DNA from: Sorghum bicolor
Taxonomy: Eukaryota > Streptophyta > Magnoliopsida > Poales > Poaceae
Assembly: GCF_000003195.3 (NCBI RefSeq)
Contig: NC_012873.2
Coordinates: 28,032,547-28,096,546 of the forward strand
Length of the DNA stretch: 64,000 nucleotides
Direction: 5' to 3'
The position numbers and the translations under genes were made by a program. The notes beneath the pieces were generated by a model. The model made no database searches. It was not told where the DNA came from and saw only the letters and a program-made list of their open reading frames with translations. How positions within the stretch are numbered: the stretch's first letter is position 1; each line of letters begins with the position of its first letter. This document shows positions 1 to 10,375 of the stretch, piece by piece.

Positions 1-496
1 AGGGATCCTCTCTACTTGGATGAAGAACTGAAACCCTAACTTTGATTCTGTAGAAGAGGTATGCTCTCCAGTGGCCTGGGGACCTTGCTTATATAGTCTT
101 TTCAGATGAATCTGGGCCGTCGGATCGAACTGACATTGATTGAACGGTTATCCTTGATCCTTTAGGTCGGTGGAGCATAATCCCAAAAGAGAGTCCTGAT
201 TGGACTCTAGGTCAGGGCGGGTGCCCTACACCTGGGCCCGATCGCCTTCCCGTTCGTTCCCGTGGCTTCTGGAGTCTTCTAGATGTAAGATAATTGCACG
301 ACACTTTAATATCTCTATGTAATCCCGACGTGTGGGCCTTTCTTGCGTATTTCCTGATAACCCCCTGCAGAAATAGACAAACACCAAAACTTGTGGAATT
401 CTGTCAGATAAATCCCTAAGTCTAGGTGTCAGTTGCATTTGGATCCTTTTCCATGATTAGTTGATTGTTAAATATGAGCATTAAGGACCGTCAACA
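1..496 (-). repeat. 3' LTR of A' (partial)
   Basis: The sequence from base 1 aligns with 6260-6756 almost base for base, including the AGGGATCCTCTCTACTTGG start and the terminal ACCGTCAACA. A minus-strand TATATAA lies at 89-95. Only the LTR's 5' part (element sense) is inside the window. Confidence 0.9.
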
Positions 497-2686
497 AGCT
501 CCCCAAGCTTAACCTTTGCTCGTCCCTGAGCAAAGATGAACTCAAGAGTTTCTGCAGTGGTTTTATGCCTTAAAGGTACACATGCGTTCAAACAAGATCA
601 TATCTCTAGGTTAGGGTAAACTGTAATGATTTAAACTTACTCATTTTACCTTCCACCATGGGGCTTGCAACCGTCACTTGTGTCTTGAGCAGTTAAAAGA
701 TAGAACGGTCTAGTCAAGCGCAATGTCTCTTGTTCTTCGATTAACTATAGCTCTGGAGTTTTTGCAGATTTTCAGATAAAACTCAGAGATTCCTTGTATG
801 ACTCTCTCTAGTCTCTCTTTTGTGGTATTTCTGGATCCTTACCAAGGCAATAATGGTGTATGCCCTATCTCAAAGTATGTGATATTTTTGGTATGAGGCA
901 TAGTGGCATTGCCTTCTCTCTTACCCTACTCTAATAAGGTTTTGATATCTGGAGCTCATAGGTGTGAGACAGCTAATACATACTTACAAGACATTTATTG
1001 CATAGTCAAACCATGGATCCAAAAGAACAAGTCAATAAGTCAAATCAAGATGTGCATGTGTGGCGAATGAATGGTGTATGGTGATGATGGTGATAACAAT
1101 GGTGAAAGTCTAATTCTACTTGTGCTCTTTTGGGGGGATACATACCTTGCTCTTTTGAAACTTTTTGAGGAGAATGAGATGCTCTATATTTTATTTTTCA
1201 TTTCTCTCAGGTGGGTATCTTGTACCCCTAATTCTACTGTCGGACACTTGTCCATTTTTACCTCTCGTCTCACTTTTTCTTTTCTTTCGAGGTTCCGGGC
1301 ACTTGCCCCTTTTTATTTCCTCATATTCACTTTTTTTAGAGCACTCACCATCCTGGAATAATGTAACAAGTGGTAGTAACCAAAATATCTCGAGCATTTA
1401 TTTCACAGGGAATAACAGAGATAGGATAATGTTTTTGGCTATTCTCTCCCGGATTAGGAGTAGAATATTTTTGGGTGGTTCTGGAGATGGAAATGGGTGG
1501 ATATATGTGGATGCGTACTTCCAGAGTAGAAGCAACATGTGTGAGTGAACGTGCAAGTGAATCTTGATTTAACCACATGACAAGCTCCTAAGGGTCTACA
1601 CAGCTTGACCACACTCAATGTACATAAGCATGTATATATGGCTGTGGTAGGAATTTAAATTCTCATCATACAGGAACTCATCATGCAACATTTTAAAGAT
1701 TTTCAAAGATAAAATTCTCCAGAATTCTAGCATCTCTAGGAACAGATAAACAGCAGCTCAACCTTCCCGTATCGTATCCATTAACGCCTTAGACTTTAGA
1801 TCATGTAATCTTCCCACAAGTTCAGGTTTAGAGCAAATCTTAATTAATAACAGTCATGCCTAAACTTGAGAGAGATTTCAATTTTGAGAACTAGTCATGG
1901 CAAAGCAACTATTCATCATTTCCATGTGAGAGCTTATCATGAGGGTTCATAGCAAACTTTATTTATTTATTTATTTAGCAAACTAAGCAAAGATATATAT
2001 ATAAAAGCACAAAATCTTTATTTGGGTTTTTATGATTATGTAACTTTTTATTATTTGAGTAAAGTATAAACGTGAGTAGAACACTTAGCTGGATAAATGA
2101 GGGTGCTCTCCCCCAAGCTGGATCTTGACATAATTTCTTCTGATGTAGCTAGCAGGTGGCGGTGGTGTATTTGAATGTCGGTAGCACCCTCACAGCGATC
2201 AGGATGTCCTCCGTCTGCTTAGTCTTCTTTGATCCTTGAATTCTGTGGAGCTCAAATAGACAACAAAGTTTTGTGGAACTGGTTAAGTGTTAGCATAAAA
2301 TCTCTTAGCCTTTATCGTGTTGAGCCTCCTCAATAAATGTTACTCTCTTTAATAGGATCATAAATTTACATTTTTATAGGACATGAATATATTTATTTTA
2401 TTTTTATGCCACCACAGTGAATGTACTTATGGGGTTTATGCCACTCATATACTCACATGGGGCTTACTATTTTTTTAACATTTTTATTTTATTTTCAAGA
2501 TGATATGAACCTGATTAACTAAGCAAACTATTTTAAATAATTGAAAGGAAAAGGATAACTACCAAGTTTACCTCTTGGCAAGGCGTTCGGTGTTTTTAAG
2601 TCCTCCGAACGGGACTCTCCATTTTCTCAGTCATCCTGGGATTCGCTAGATGACGTAGTCGGTGGTTCCGGCGGCGCCTGCTCTTC
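497..2686 (-). other. 3' non-coding interior of A' with polypurine tract
   Basis: The polypurine tract (minus-strand AAGCTTGGGGAGCT) abuts the LTR at 497-510, next to a GCTCAGGGACGAGC-like motif that is also seen next to the PPT of element A. The rest is AT-rich DNA homologous to 37865-40010 in A. Short ORFs here, such as 1071-1361, are not supported as genes. A second CTTGGGGGAGA-like purine run lies near 2105-2120 on the minus strand, matching 38356-38367 in A. Confidence 0.7.
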
Positions 2687-3737
2687 ATGTATAACTATCT
2701 TCTCTCTCCACTTCTGACTCGGTGCTACGGTCTCCTTAGGACAGTTCTATGCAATTTGTATGTCTTCAGACATTACCACTTCTCCTTCGTAGTCTGCCCA
2801 TCCGTCCTTGATGATTTGCCTTCTCTGATTGCGGTTGCGTCGTCTTCTTGTTCTGACCTGCTTAGAGTGTTCAACTATATAGTTAGGGTCAGTAAAATAG
2901 TGGCGTACCTTCTCAAAGGGGAAGTGCATGTGGACTTCTCTGGTTCCAATGTAGATGATTGCTTTAACGGTGCCGAGGAACGGTCTTCCAAGGATGATGG
3001 TTGGATTGTACTCGTCTTCTCCCATGTCAATAACCTTCAATCTTTCGGAATGTCTGATCTGCCATCTGGAGCTGAATGTATGTCGGTTTTAGGGGCATGG
3101 TTCCGAACAGGAGCTGATAGGTGACTGAGTCGTCCTTTTTTATCAGAAACGGTGACTTAAGTCGACGATCTTGACCTCCTTGAACTGTAGTGACCATCTT
3201 AGCTGACTTAGTCCACATTTGCTTATTCCTGTTCCTCCTGTTTGTCCTCTTCCTTGGCTCATGTCGGGATTGCTCTGAGATATGTGTAGTCTTGTTCTTG
3301 AAGGAAAACATCTCCTTCCTCCCCTTGATGTAGAAACTGATCTTGGCAGCACTAGCGTAGATGACAGCTCCCGAGGTGTTCAGGAATGGCCTCCCTAGGA
3401 TGATGGGTGCCCTCTCATCAATACCAGTCTCTATCACCACAAAGTCTGCTGGAGCGTATAAGGTACCAACTCGGACGTAGATGTTCTTCAATATTCCCTT
3501 TGGAAAATTTAGCGTACGATCTGCAAGCTACAAACACATGGCTGTTTCTAATAAAGGATGTGTAAAGAATTTTTCATAGAGTACCCTGGGCATAATGTTG
3601 ACGCTGGAGCCAAAGTCGCAGAGTGCTTCTAGGAAGTTCACCATGCTGATGGAGATCGGGATGACAGTGCGTCTTGGATCGCCTCTCTTCACCGGCAGAA
3701 GGTCAGTAATTACTTCCACAACGGGGTTACTCTAGTG
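2687..3737 (-). pseudogene. Broken tandem-protease part of Athila-like polyprotein (A')
   Basis: Three minus-strand pieces (3719-3528, 3491-3027, 3040-2747) match the C-terminal half of the element A polyprotein. The first piece carries the retropepsin-like CDFGSSVNIMP motif, and the second carries APIILGRPFLN. A stop and a frame break separate the first two pieces. The second protease domain has an internal deletion. The sequence passes directly from LIKKDD to SVTYQLLFGT, so the stretch that holds the catalytic DTGSG in element A is missing. Another frame change leads into the DMGEDEYNPTIILGRPFL segment. The product cannot be a working protease. The gag half that should lie to its right is absent. 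Confidence 0.85.
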
Positions 3738-5472
3738 TTTTTGTGCTCGTAGATCTAGGTTCTTCACTTGGTGGAATCTAGGAGTTGTAAAACTCCTTCA
3801 TATTTAGCTCGAAGTGTACCTGCTCATAGAGACAAGGCAGAGATCAAGTGCATGGGCCCTGTTGGTGGAAAACACCAACAGAACCAAAAGTGTATTTGTT
3901 CTTCTCTAACCTTAAGCATAGTGAGCAAGACAAAGTTGATGGATAATATGAGTGTAGCATTTAAAACATTTGTCAGATCAGATTGCTCAACCTAATGGAA
4001 AGATAATCTATCTATAGTTATGTTTTTTTATATATCTTCCAAAGATTGAGTGTGCAACATTTTAGCTCATATGATTAGGAGTGTGTGATCACAATAGTGG
4101 AAGGACTAAACATATTAAATCGATTGGGTTGGTTAATCTAGAGTTGTAAACATATTAAATATGAGTGTAGCATTTAAAATATTTGTCAGATCAGATTACT
4201 CATGTGAACGCTAGAACCAAGGAGAAGCTTATAAAAGTGATAGTCAAGTACCTTAAGATGTTACCTTACTTGAAGAGTGATGGTACAGTATCACCTTGTG
4301 CAAGCTTTCCTTTCTTAGCTTTTGTGCATCATGTTTGTGGCACCCTCCATGGATCATCTCTTGTGAGCTATGCCTTCCTTGTGTAAATTGTTAAACTCCA
4401 TGTGTCTCTCTCTTTGTCTCCAATGTGGGTTTATCTCAGGACTTCCCAAGTCAATATTGAAAGTTTTCCTGTAGGGGTTAGTCCAACAAAATATCCCATA
4501 TCTACTATAGCATACTATCGGCTCAAAAATCAACCTAGACACCATGTCTAATTTGATTTAGGAGGGCATTTTAACCTAAGCACCATGCTTAATTTAAAAT
4601 CCCTTGGAAGTAAGATCATCATTCCTAAACTAAGCACCATGCTTAATTAAGAGATAAATGAAACTACTCCAAACCTAGACATATACTAAAGCAAATAAAG
4701 GTAGCATGAGAGCATTTATAGAGATCTACTCAAGTGGAGATAAAGTAGTGTGATTAGTATTTAACAAATTGAGCATGTCTCAAAAGTAGGCACAACCAAC
4801 ATAGCAACATGTTAAAGGATGTTTTTATGTAAAGTACTCCCCCAAGCTTGAATTTTGCAAAATTCAAGTTTGGATGAATTTAATTCAATGTTGTATGATG
4901 ATTGGTTGGACATACCTTATGCTTGTCATTCATCCGATCTTCTTGCTCCAATCGTGGAAAGGTTAGTGACAAGAATACTCGAAGGACTTTTTTTTACAAT
5001 TATCCTTATATGCTCAATACACAAGGTAATGTTGTAAATAATTAAAAGCTCATGTTACGATCTGACGAGTTCTTATTTTAGGACACTAAGCTTGTCCTTG
5101 GGAAACCATCAATTTATGTCAGTGAAGTGGTTTCCCCTCCAATGCTGACCTATATCAAGATCAACTCAACGAGATCTACAATATTTTTTATAGACATATG
5201 CATCGACAACCACCCTTTTAAAGTTTTCATAAATAGAAAGGAAGAGGGGGTTGGAGATCTCGAATGTAGTGATGTTGGAGAGACCAATGGATTGGGAAGA
5301 TGTTACATATGAGCATGGAGCAAATGAAGTGGCTATTAAATAAATTCCATGCTCATTAATGTTTGGAGTAAAATCCATGTGGTATCGTGAAAATGGTAAG
5401 GTGAGTGTGATTAAAAAAGGAAAAGAAAAAGGATACACGGACGACTTGGTTCGAAACTAGCACAGCTACCGT
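3738..5472. other. Unassigned segment replacing gag in A'
   Basis: Homology to element A stops at about 3737, just after the minus-strand GGAGTAACCCC. Nothing up to the primer binding site matches A's gag. The segment is AT-rich. It contains a hairpin (CTGTTGGTG, loop GAAAA, CACCAACAG) at 3859-3881 and a direct repeat AAGCACCATGCTTAATT at 4579-4595 and 4632-4648. A minus-strand CAAGCTTGGGGGAGT at 4838-4852 resembles the PPT of Athila-type elements, so part of this may come from another such element. Confidence 0.45.
4855..5312 (+). other. Possible two-exon ORF fragment, unknown
   Basis: Plus-strand frame 4855-5025 ends at a GT (AAG|GTAATG). A TTTTAG|GAC acceptor at 5081/5082 resumes in the same frame and runs to a stop at 5310-5312, giving about 134 codons. 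The 56-bp intron-like gap is phase 0 on both sides. No ATG opens the frame and I recognise no domain. A captured host-gene fragment is possible, but a chance open frame in AT-rich DNA is equally plausible. Confidence 0.2.
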
Positions 5473-5490
5473 TCCCCGGCAACGGCGCCA
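5473..5490 (-). promoter_or_regulatory. Primer binding site of A' (tRNA-Asp type)
   Basis: Minus-strand TGGCGCCGTTGCCGGGGA, 7 bp from the inner LTR edge. The same 18-mer is the PBS of element A. This PBS type is usual for Athila elements. Confidence 0.85.
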
Positions 5491-6160
5491 GAAAGCTTGT
5501 TGGGTATTTTAAACGCAAACAGAAAGAATCCGCAAGCGCACGGATACCGTTGTAGCCTTCACCCGGGAGTATTCCAGAGTATCGATTTCCCACAGGGAAC
5601 GTGAGTGTACTAATTAAGATTCAAGATCGCCCAAGGATAACTATATATTTATTTTTTGGTGGGAAGAGAGGAAGTTTCCTAAGAGTTCTCTAGTTGATCT
5701 AAGAATCAAGAATTACTTCAAAGATTATTTATTTTGGGACATCAGAACACTAACCACATAAAGAGATGAGAATGGGGCTAGGAAGCTCTGACTACGGTCC
5801 TACAAACACCGACCCGAACGAGGTGGAATATGTCGACCATTAGGGCTGTCACTACTCTAGGGCTACCACAACAATCCGCAGGATTGGGTGCAATTCCAGG
5901 TAATTGCAAGACTAAACACCACGTCTAATCTATTAACTACTCTAGCGTTATAAAGACTATAGCACTTGATGCAAGCGGGAATCCAATAAATAACTTGAAT
6001 GTAAATAAAAGTAATTAAAGAACTCAGGATTTATGAATTGAAGAACTTGGAGAACGATGAAGAACGAACCATATGCTGCAAAAGTATAATGTTGAGGAAG
6101 ATCCGACAGATCCGGCTCCTCCTCCGCTCTCCTCTTCTCTATCCCTATTTTCTAGATTAC

Positions 6161-6262
6161 AACTAGAACTAACTAGAACTAGAACTAGAGGAACTAGAAC
6201 TAGAACTAGATGAACTAGAACTAGAACTAGATGAACTAGAGGTAGAACTAGATGAACTGGAG
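6161..6262. repeat. GAACTA-type tandem repeat in LTR
   Basis: Degenerate tandem copies of GAACTAGAACTAGAACTAGAT and shorter GAACTA units occupy about 100 bp inside the 5' LTR of A'. Confidence 0.85.
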
Positions 6263-6348
6263 GGATCCTCTCTACTTGGATGAAGAATTGAAACCCTAAT
6301 TTTGATTCTGTAGAAGAGGTATGCTCTCCAGGGGCCAGGGGACCTTGC

Positions 6349-6355
6349 TTATATA
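6349..6355 (-). promoter_or_regulatory. TATA box of A' 5' LTR
   Basis: Minus-strand TATATAA, conserved at 89-95 in the other LTR and near 7318 in the neighbouring fragment. Confidence 0.6.
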
Positions 6356-6756
6356 GTCTTTTCAGATTAATCTGGGCCGTCGGATCAAACCGTCATTGAT
6401 TGAACGGTTATCCTTGATCCTTTAGGTCGGTGGAGCGTAATCCCGAAAGAGAGTCCTGATTGGACTCTAGGTCAGGGCAGGCGCCCTGCCCCCGGGCCCG
6501 ATCGCCTTCCCATTCGTTCCCGTGGCTTCTGGAGTCTTCTAGATATAAGATAATTTTGCAGCACATTAATATCTCTATGTAATCTCGACATGTTGGCCTT
6601 TCTTCCATATTTCCTTATAACCCCCTGCAGAAATAGACAAACACCAAAACTTGTGGAATTCTGTCAGATAAATCCTTAAGTCTAGGTGTCAGTTGCATTT
6701 GGATCCTTTTCTATGATTAGTTGACGGTTAAATATAAGCATTAAGGACCATCAACA

Positions 6757-7722
6757 ATAATCTACTGTTCTATTGGGGAGGCTCACGGAATCTAGACACC
6801 ACAAAGGATGTTCAACCCGCACCTATAAACCATATCCTTCCTGCTAACGAGATATGGTCTACAAAGGTAACTCAGAAATGTCACGTTCCTCGCTACTACC
6901 ACGGTCCAGCTAGTCAGGGGATATCTATGAGTATCCTAGCCCAAACACCACGTCTACGCTAGAGATGATTACTCTAAACTCTACGCGAAGAGATTAAAGT
7001 AAACTCATAAACCAAAGAACAATAAAACAAGAACTTACTAGTATTAGAAGTCGAAATACTGAAGAATCCTAGGAGCAAGCTTCGGGTTAGGAGAACTTGA
7101 TCCCGTAGGTACAACCTCGGAGTAGACACCGATAGGCCGGGCTTCCTCCGATCTACACCTCCACTCTATCTCTCTCAATCTAGTAGAACTTAGAAGAACT
7201 AATTCTACTCACATTGGATGCTAAGCCCTATGTCTATTTAGAGGAGAGGTATTCCTTCGAGGGCTCCTCTCAACTCTATGATGAACATCATCTCCTCCAG
7301 GGGCCAGGGGGTCTGCTTATATAGTCCCCTCAGGTAAACGTGGGCCGTTGGATCAAACCGACATTGATTGAACGGTTATCCTTGATCCTTTAGGTCGGAC
7401 GGGATTGGCCACAACTTCAGGGCGGGCGCCCTAGGGGGGAGGGCGAGCACCCTGCCCCCGGGCCCGATCACCTTCTCGTTCGTTCCCATGGCTTCTGGAG
7501 TCTTCTAGATGGTAGAAAATTGCGCGGTGCGTTAATATCTCTATGTAATCCCGACATGTGGGCCTTTCTTCCCTATTTCCTAATAACCCCCTGCAGAAAC
7601 AGATAAACAACAAAACTCGTGGAATTCTATCAGATCAAACCCTAATTCTAGGTATTGTTTGTATATTGGTCCTTTCCCTTGTTTATTTGATAATTAAAAT
7701 TGATACTTAAGAACCGTCAACA
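6757..7722 (-). repeat. Fragment of a related Athila-like LTR
   Basis: The sequence from about 7240 to 7722 is clearly related to the LTRs of A' (same TATA context, the ACATTGATTGAACGGTTATC segment, the AATAACCCCCTGCAGAAA segment) and ends ACCGTCAACA like them. It begins in mid-LTR at 6757, directly against the end of A'. This is what is expected if A' inserted into an LTR of an older sibling whose remainder lies to the left, off the window. Confidence 0.75.
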
Positions 7723-8004
7723 CACACTTCAAGAAAGCGTATTCAGAAAAGGTGCAAATCAAAGATAAATGGAAAAGCCCACCAAAACACCAAACTGGAT
7801 CCATCCGTATCCACGAGAAGGATCAGGGCCCAGAGACGAACCGACCACGCGAAGGCGGTGGCCAGGAGGGCCCACCAATGGTGCGGGCGCATCCCCCGTG
7901 GCGGCAACTCGGGCCCACTTTTTTTAGGCGGTTGCATGGCGGCATGCATAGGATGGTTTCACCTCCTACCAATTTTAGATCGCCATGAACAGTCATTGTT
8001 GGGC

Positions 8005-8013
8005 TATAAATAG
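8005..8013 (+). promoter_or_regulatory. TATA box candidate
   Basis: TATAAATAG, followed by a CA-rich leader-like stretch (CATTCAACACACACACC). It probably belonged to an old LTR. Confidence 0.45.
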
Positions 8014-8246
8014 ATGGCTCCACACCATTCAACACACACACCATCATTTGGAGCAATACACCTCACATCTCTACACTTGTTCTTTAGTTTAGATTCAGTA
8101 GTAGAGCAGGGCAAAGCTAGCAAGGAGAGCTTGTCTCCTTGGAGGATCATAGAGCTTGTCCCCACAAGGACGACATTGTTACTCCACTACACACTAAGGA
8201 TAAATTATCGACTTACACATATAAAAACCCTGCCACCCCTTGCGAC

Positions 8247-8254
8247 TATAAAAG
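8247..8254 (+). promoter_or_regulatory. Second TATA box candidate
   Basis: TATAAAAG, 242 bp downstream of the first TATA box and in a similar GC-rich leader context. Confidence 0.4.
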
Positions 8255-8683
8255 GGGAGGTAGGGCACCCCTTAAGGGACACGTGCAACACGACCAACAC
8301 GCAGACAACACACATGAACAACTCCAATCCACACATAGAGTTGGAGGACTTAGGACCCTGAGCACACCCCCACTCACTCTCTAAGACTAGACTTGGGACA
8401 TATCCCTCTCTTGCAACTAGCTTGTACTCCCCTACTACAAGCACTCTCGGGTGCAAGGCAATACAGGCTTCGACTCTCTCACTGGACGTAGGCCATATGC
8501 GTGTTTCCCCCATTTCCACCACGAAAAGTCCGGATGGCGGATGGATTTCACCCACTTTGCCTTGGCACCATCATGAGGTTTGGGAGTTTGGAGTTCATGT
8601 CTCTTGGCTCCGACTATGACATGGTCCACCTCTCATCTCGCGATGATGCTGAGCCGCATCCCGAGCCGCTCTCGCCCTAGCTA

Positions 8684-9003
8684 GTGTGTGGGAGGCGCTC
8701 GGGACATCATGTAGGGGGAGCCCGGCGCGGGCATCAGAGGTCTAGGATCTCTGACCCTGCCGCTAAAGCGAGGACTCGTCCGGCTCTCCCCATGCACATT
8801 CCTCATCAGATCGCCTATTCCTCTGGTTCGCGCTGTGCTAGGGGATGGTCCCGTGGAGCTTCAAGCTCGACCCCAAGGGCTGGCAGGGGGACAGCGCGGC
8901 CCCCTGTTCCACCTCGACCAAAGGGCAAAGCATCGCCGCCATCTCCTTTCCAAAGGAGGGACTCGGGGGCTTTGACTTCACAGCCCCCTCCCATGTCACC
9001 CTC
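8684..9003 (+). pseudogene. 5' part of an unknown ORF split by element C
   Basis: This open frame starts with GTG after an in-frame TAG and runs 320 bp into the left TSD of element C. It is rich in Arg, Ser, Pro and Gly, with no domain I recognise. Beyond the insertion the frame continues correctly at 57749, because codon TC|A is restored when one TSD copy is removed. The GC-rich composition lowers the evidential value of an open frame. Confidence 0.3.
8999..9003. repeat. Left TSD of element C (CCCTC)
   Basis: CCCTC immediately before the LTR start TGTAACACC. The same 5 bp follows the right LTR at 57744-57748. Confidence 0.93.
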
Positions 9004-9510
9004 TGTAACACCCTAGGTGTTAAGCATGCTCTTAGTCTCATAAAACATTCATAGGCATCCTCATCAAGCATGGCATAAGCATCACATCCCATGAGCACAA
9101 ACATAATTCAAAGTGTGATTTTATGTGCTTTATTTTATGAGAATTAAATATGTTACAAATATCATGCTTGCTTCTAAATTCTTGAATTGCCCAAATTAAG
9201 TTGAAATGAGTGTTAGAATATTTAAGAGTAATTTTGTGATATTTTTGGAGCTATAGAAATTGAGAAATTGATTTTATACTAAATTTCCCAAAATAGATTT
9301 ATTTAAAAACCTATAACTAGTTTTGAGTTGTATTTCAAAATCTAATTGGAATTTGTGAATTCGACTTAAAGCGAAGTTGTAGGGTTTTTGTTTTAGAACA
9401 ATCTTTATTTTGGGAGAAAAAGGTGAAAATGATTTTAAAGTGGTCCAAATGAATTTAGAAAGAGTTTGAAAAAGGAAATTCAAAAAAAATAGAAAAGGGA
9501 AAAGGGGGGC

Positions 9511-10375
9511 GCTAGCAGGCCACGGCCTCACTTCTGGCCCGCTGGCCGAAGCCGGCCCAGCCCGCCCGCGCTCTCCCCTTCCCCGCGCTCGCGCCCGCGC
9601 CGTGTCCACGCGCGGACGGCCGCGCCACGACGCCGTGGCGAGCCGGCAGAGCTCGGCTGCCGCGTGGCGAGCATGCGGTCGCCTGGACGCGCCCTGGTCG
9701 GCCACCAGGAGCGCCCGGCCGCTCCCACCTCTGCCCTCGCTGCCATTTGCGCCCGCCAGCCCTCCCTCTCTCGCTCTCTCGCCCTTGCTTCGTGCACGCA
9801 GAGCGCCGCCGTCGCCATTGGAGCCTGAGCTCCGCCTCGACCGTTCTCCCCCAGCGCGTGCACCATTCTCCGATTCGTCCTCCCCCGAGCTTCGCCCTCG
9901 CTCTGCCGTCGCGGAACACGCTTCCGAGCATTTGGTGAGGCACGGTGAGCCCCGCTCGTCCTGGTTTCTTCTCCGGCGAGGAGCACCCCCGCCGCGCGCG
10001 TAGTCTGCATGCCTCCCTGCCTCCTGGTGCCGCTTAGTTAGCGCGTCGTGCTCGCCTCGGCACCACGACGCTCGCGAGCCACGCCAGTCGCGCTCTACCG
10101 GGCCAGCGCCTCGGGACGGCGGTGAGCAGTGCCGCCGCTCCGCCATGGCCGGTGGCGGGCTTGCTCCGGTCCGTTTCAGGCCGCGCAAAAGGGTGCGCTG
10201 AGTTCGCCTTGAACCGTAGAATGCGTAGAGCAGTTTGATTCGCCGAAAGAGGTCGCCGACGGTGAGCTCCGGCTCGCCGGAGTTCTCCCCTCTCTATGCT
10301 CTGGCCAGCGGGCCCAGCTGGCAGGCGGGTCCGCTTGTCAACGACCGCGGGTGCACTGCACCGGGTGCACCTAGC
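9511..10375 (+). other. GC- and CpG-rich block in LTR of C
   Basis: About 860 bp dense in CpG sits within AT-rich LTR sequence; the copy is at 54850-55655. Large ORFs on both strands here, such as 9274-10188 on the minus strand, follow from base composition. A GGCCCGCTGGCCGAAGCCGG motif resembles the minus-strand sequence of B's LTR block at about 14240-14300, so the block is shared by both chromovirus families. It may be the promoter and leader region. Confidence 0.6.

Larger units (their letters stand above)
1..6756 (-). mobile_element. Non-autonomous Athila-like LTR retrotransposon A' (left end off window)
   Basis: A complete LTR lies at 5498-6756 and the matching 3' LTR ends at 496. The window's first base corresponds to about 6260 in the other copy. 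Between them are an Asp-type primer binding site, a protease remnant and a polypurine tract, all reading on the minus strand. The interior from 497 to about 3737 is homologous, in opposite orientation, to element A at about 36610-40025. No reverse transcriptase, RNase H or integrase is present. The TSD cannot be checked because the left end is outside the window; ATAAT at 6757-6761 is the predicted right copy. Confidence 0.88.
5498..6756 (-). repeat. 5' LTR of A'
   Basis: The LTR is 1259 bp and starts TGTTGGGTATT and ends GGACCATCAACA (plus strand). In element sense it begins TGTTGATGG and ends ACCCAACA. The minus-strand core promoter TATATAA is at 6349-6355. The LTR contains a short tandem repeat at 6161-6262. 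Confidence 0.88.
7723..9003 (+). other. Oldest substrate: LTR-like promoter region and ORF start
   Basis: This stretch was continuous with 57749-57915 before element C inserted: the 5-bp CCCTC duplication flanks C exactly. It holds two plus-strand TATA boxes (8005-8013 and 8247-8254), followed by CA-rich, leader-like sequence typical of the R-U5 part of grass Gypsy LTRs. A GC-rich open frame begins near 8684. I could not delimit LTR ends, so the element type is unassigned. Confidence 0.45.

Noticed and set aside
1071..1361. Hydrophobic ORF shared in antisense by A' and A (39440-39144)
   Set aside because: The two translations diverge through compensating indels, and the underlying DNA is a pyrimidine-rich low-complexity tract. 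The similarity follows from the homologous DNA.
3859..3881. Hairpin CTGTTGGTG/CACCAACAG as an LTR or terminator boundary
   Set aside because: There is no matching partner elsewhere in the window and no TSD. It is kept only as a note in the segment description.
9274..10188. 304-codon minus-strand ORF in the LTR of C
   Set aside because: It lies in the CpG-rich block, several frames are open on both strands, the translation is Arg/Ala/Gly-rich with no domain, and the other LTR copy breaks the frame.
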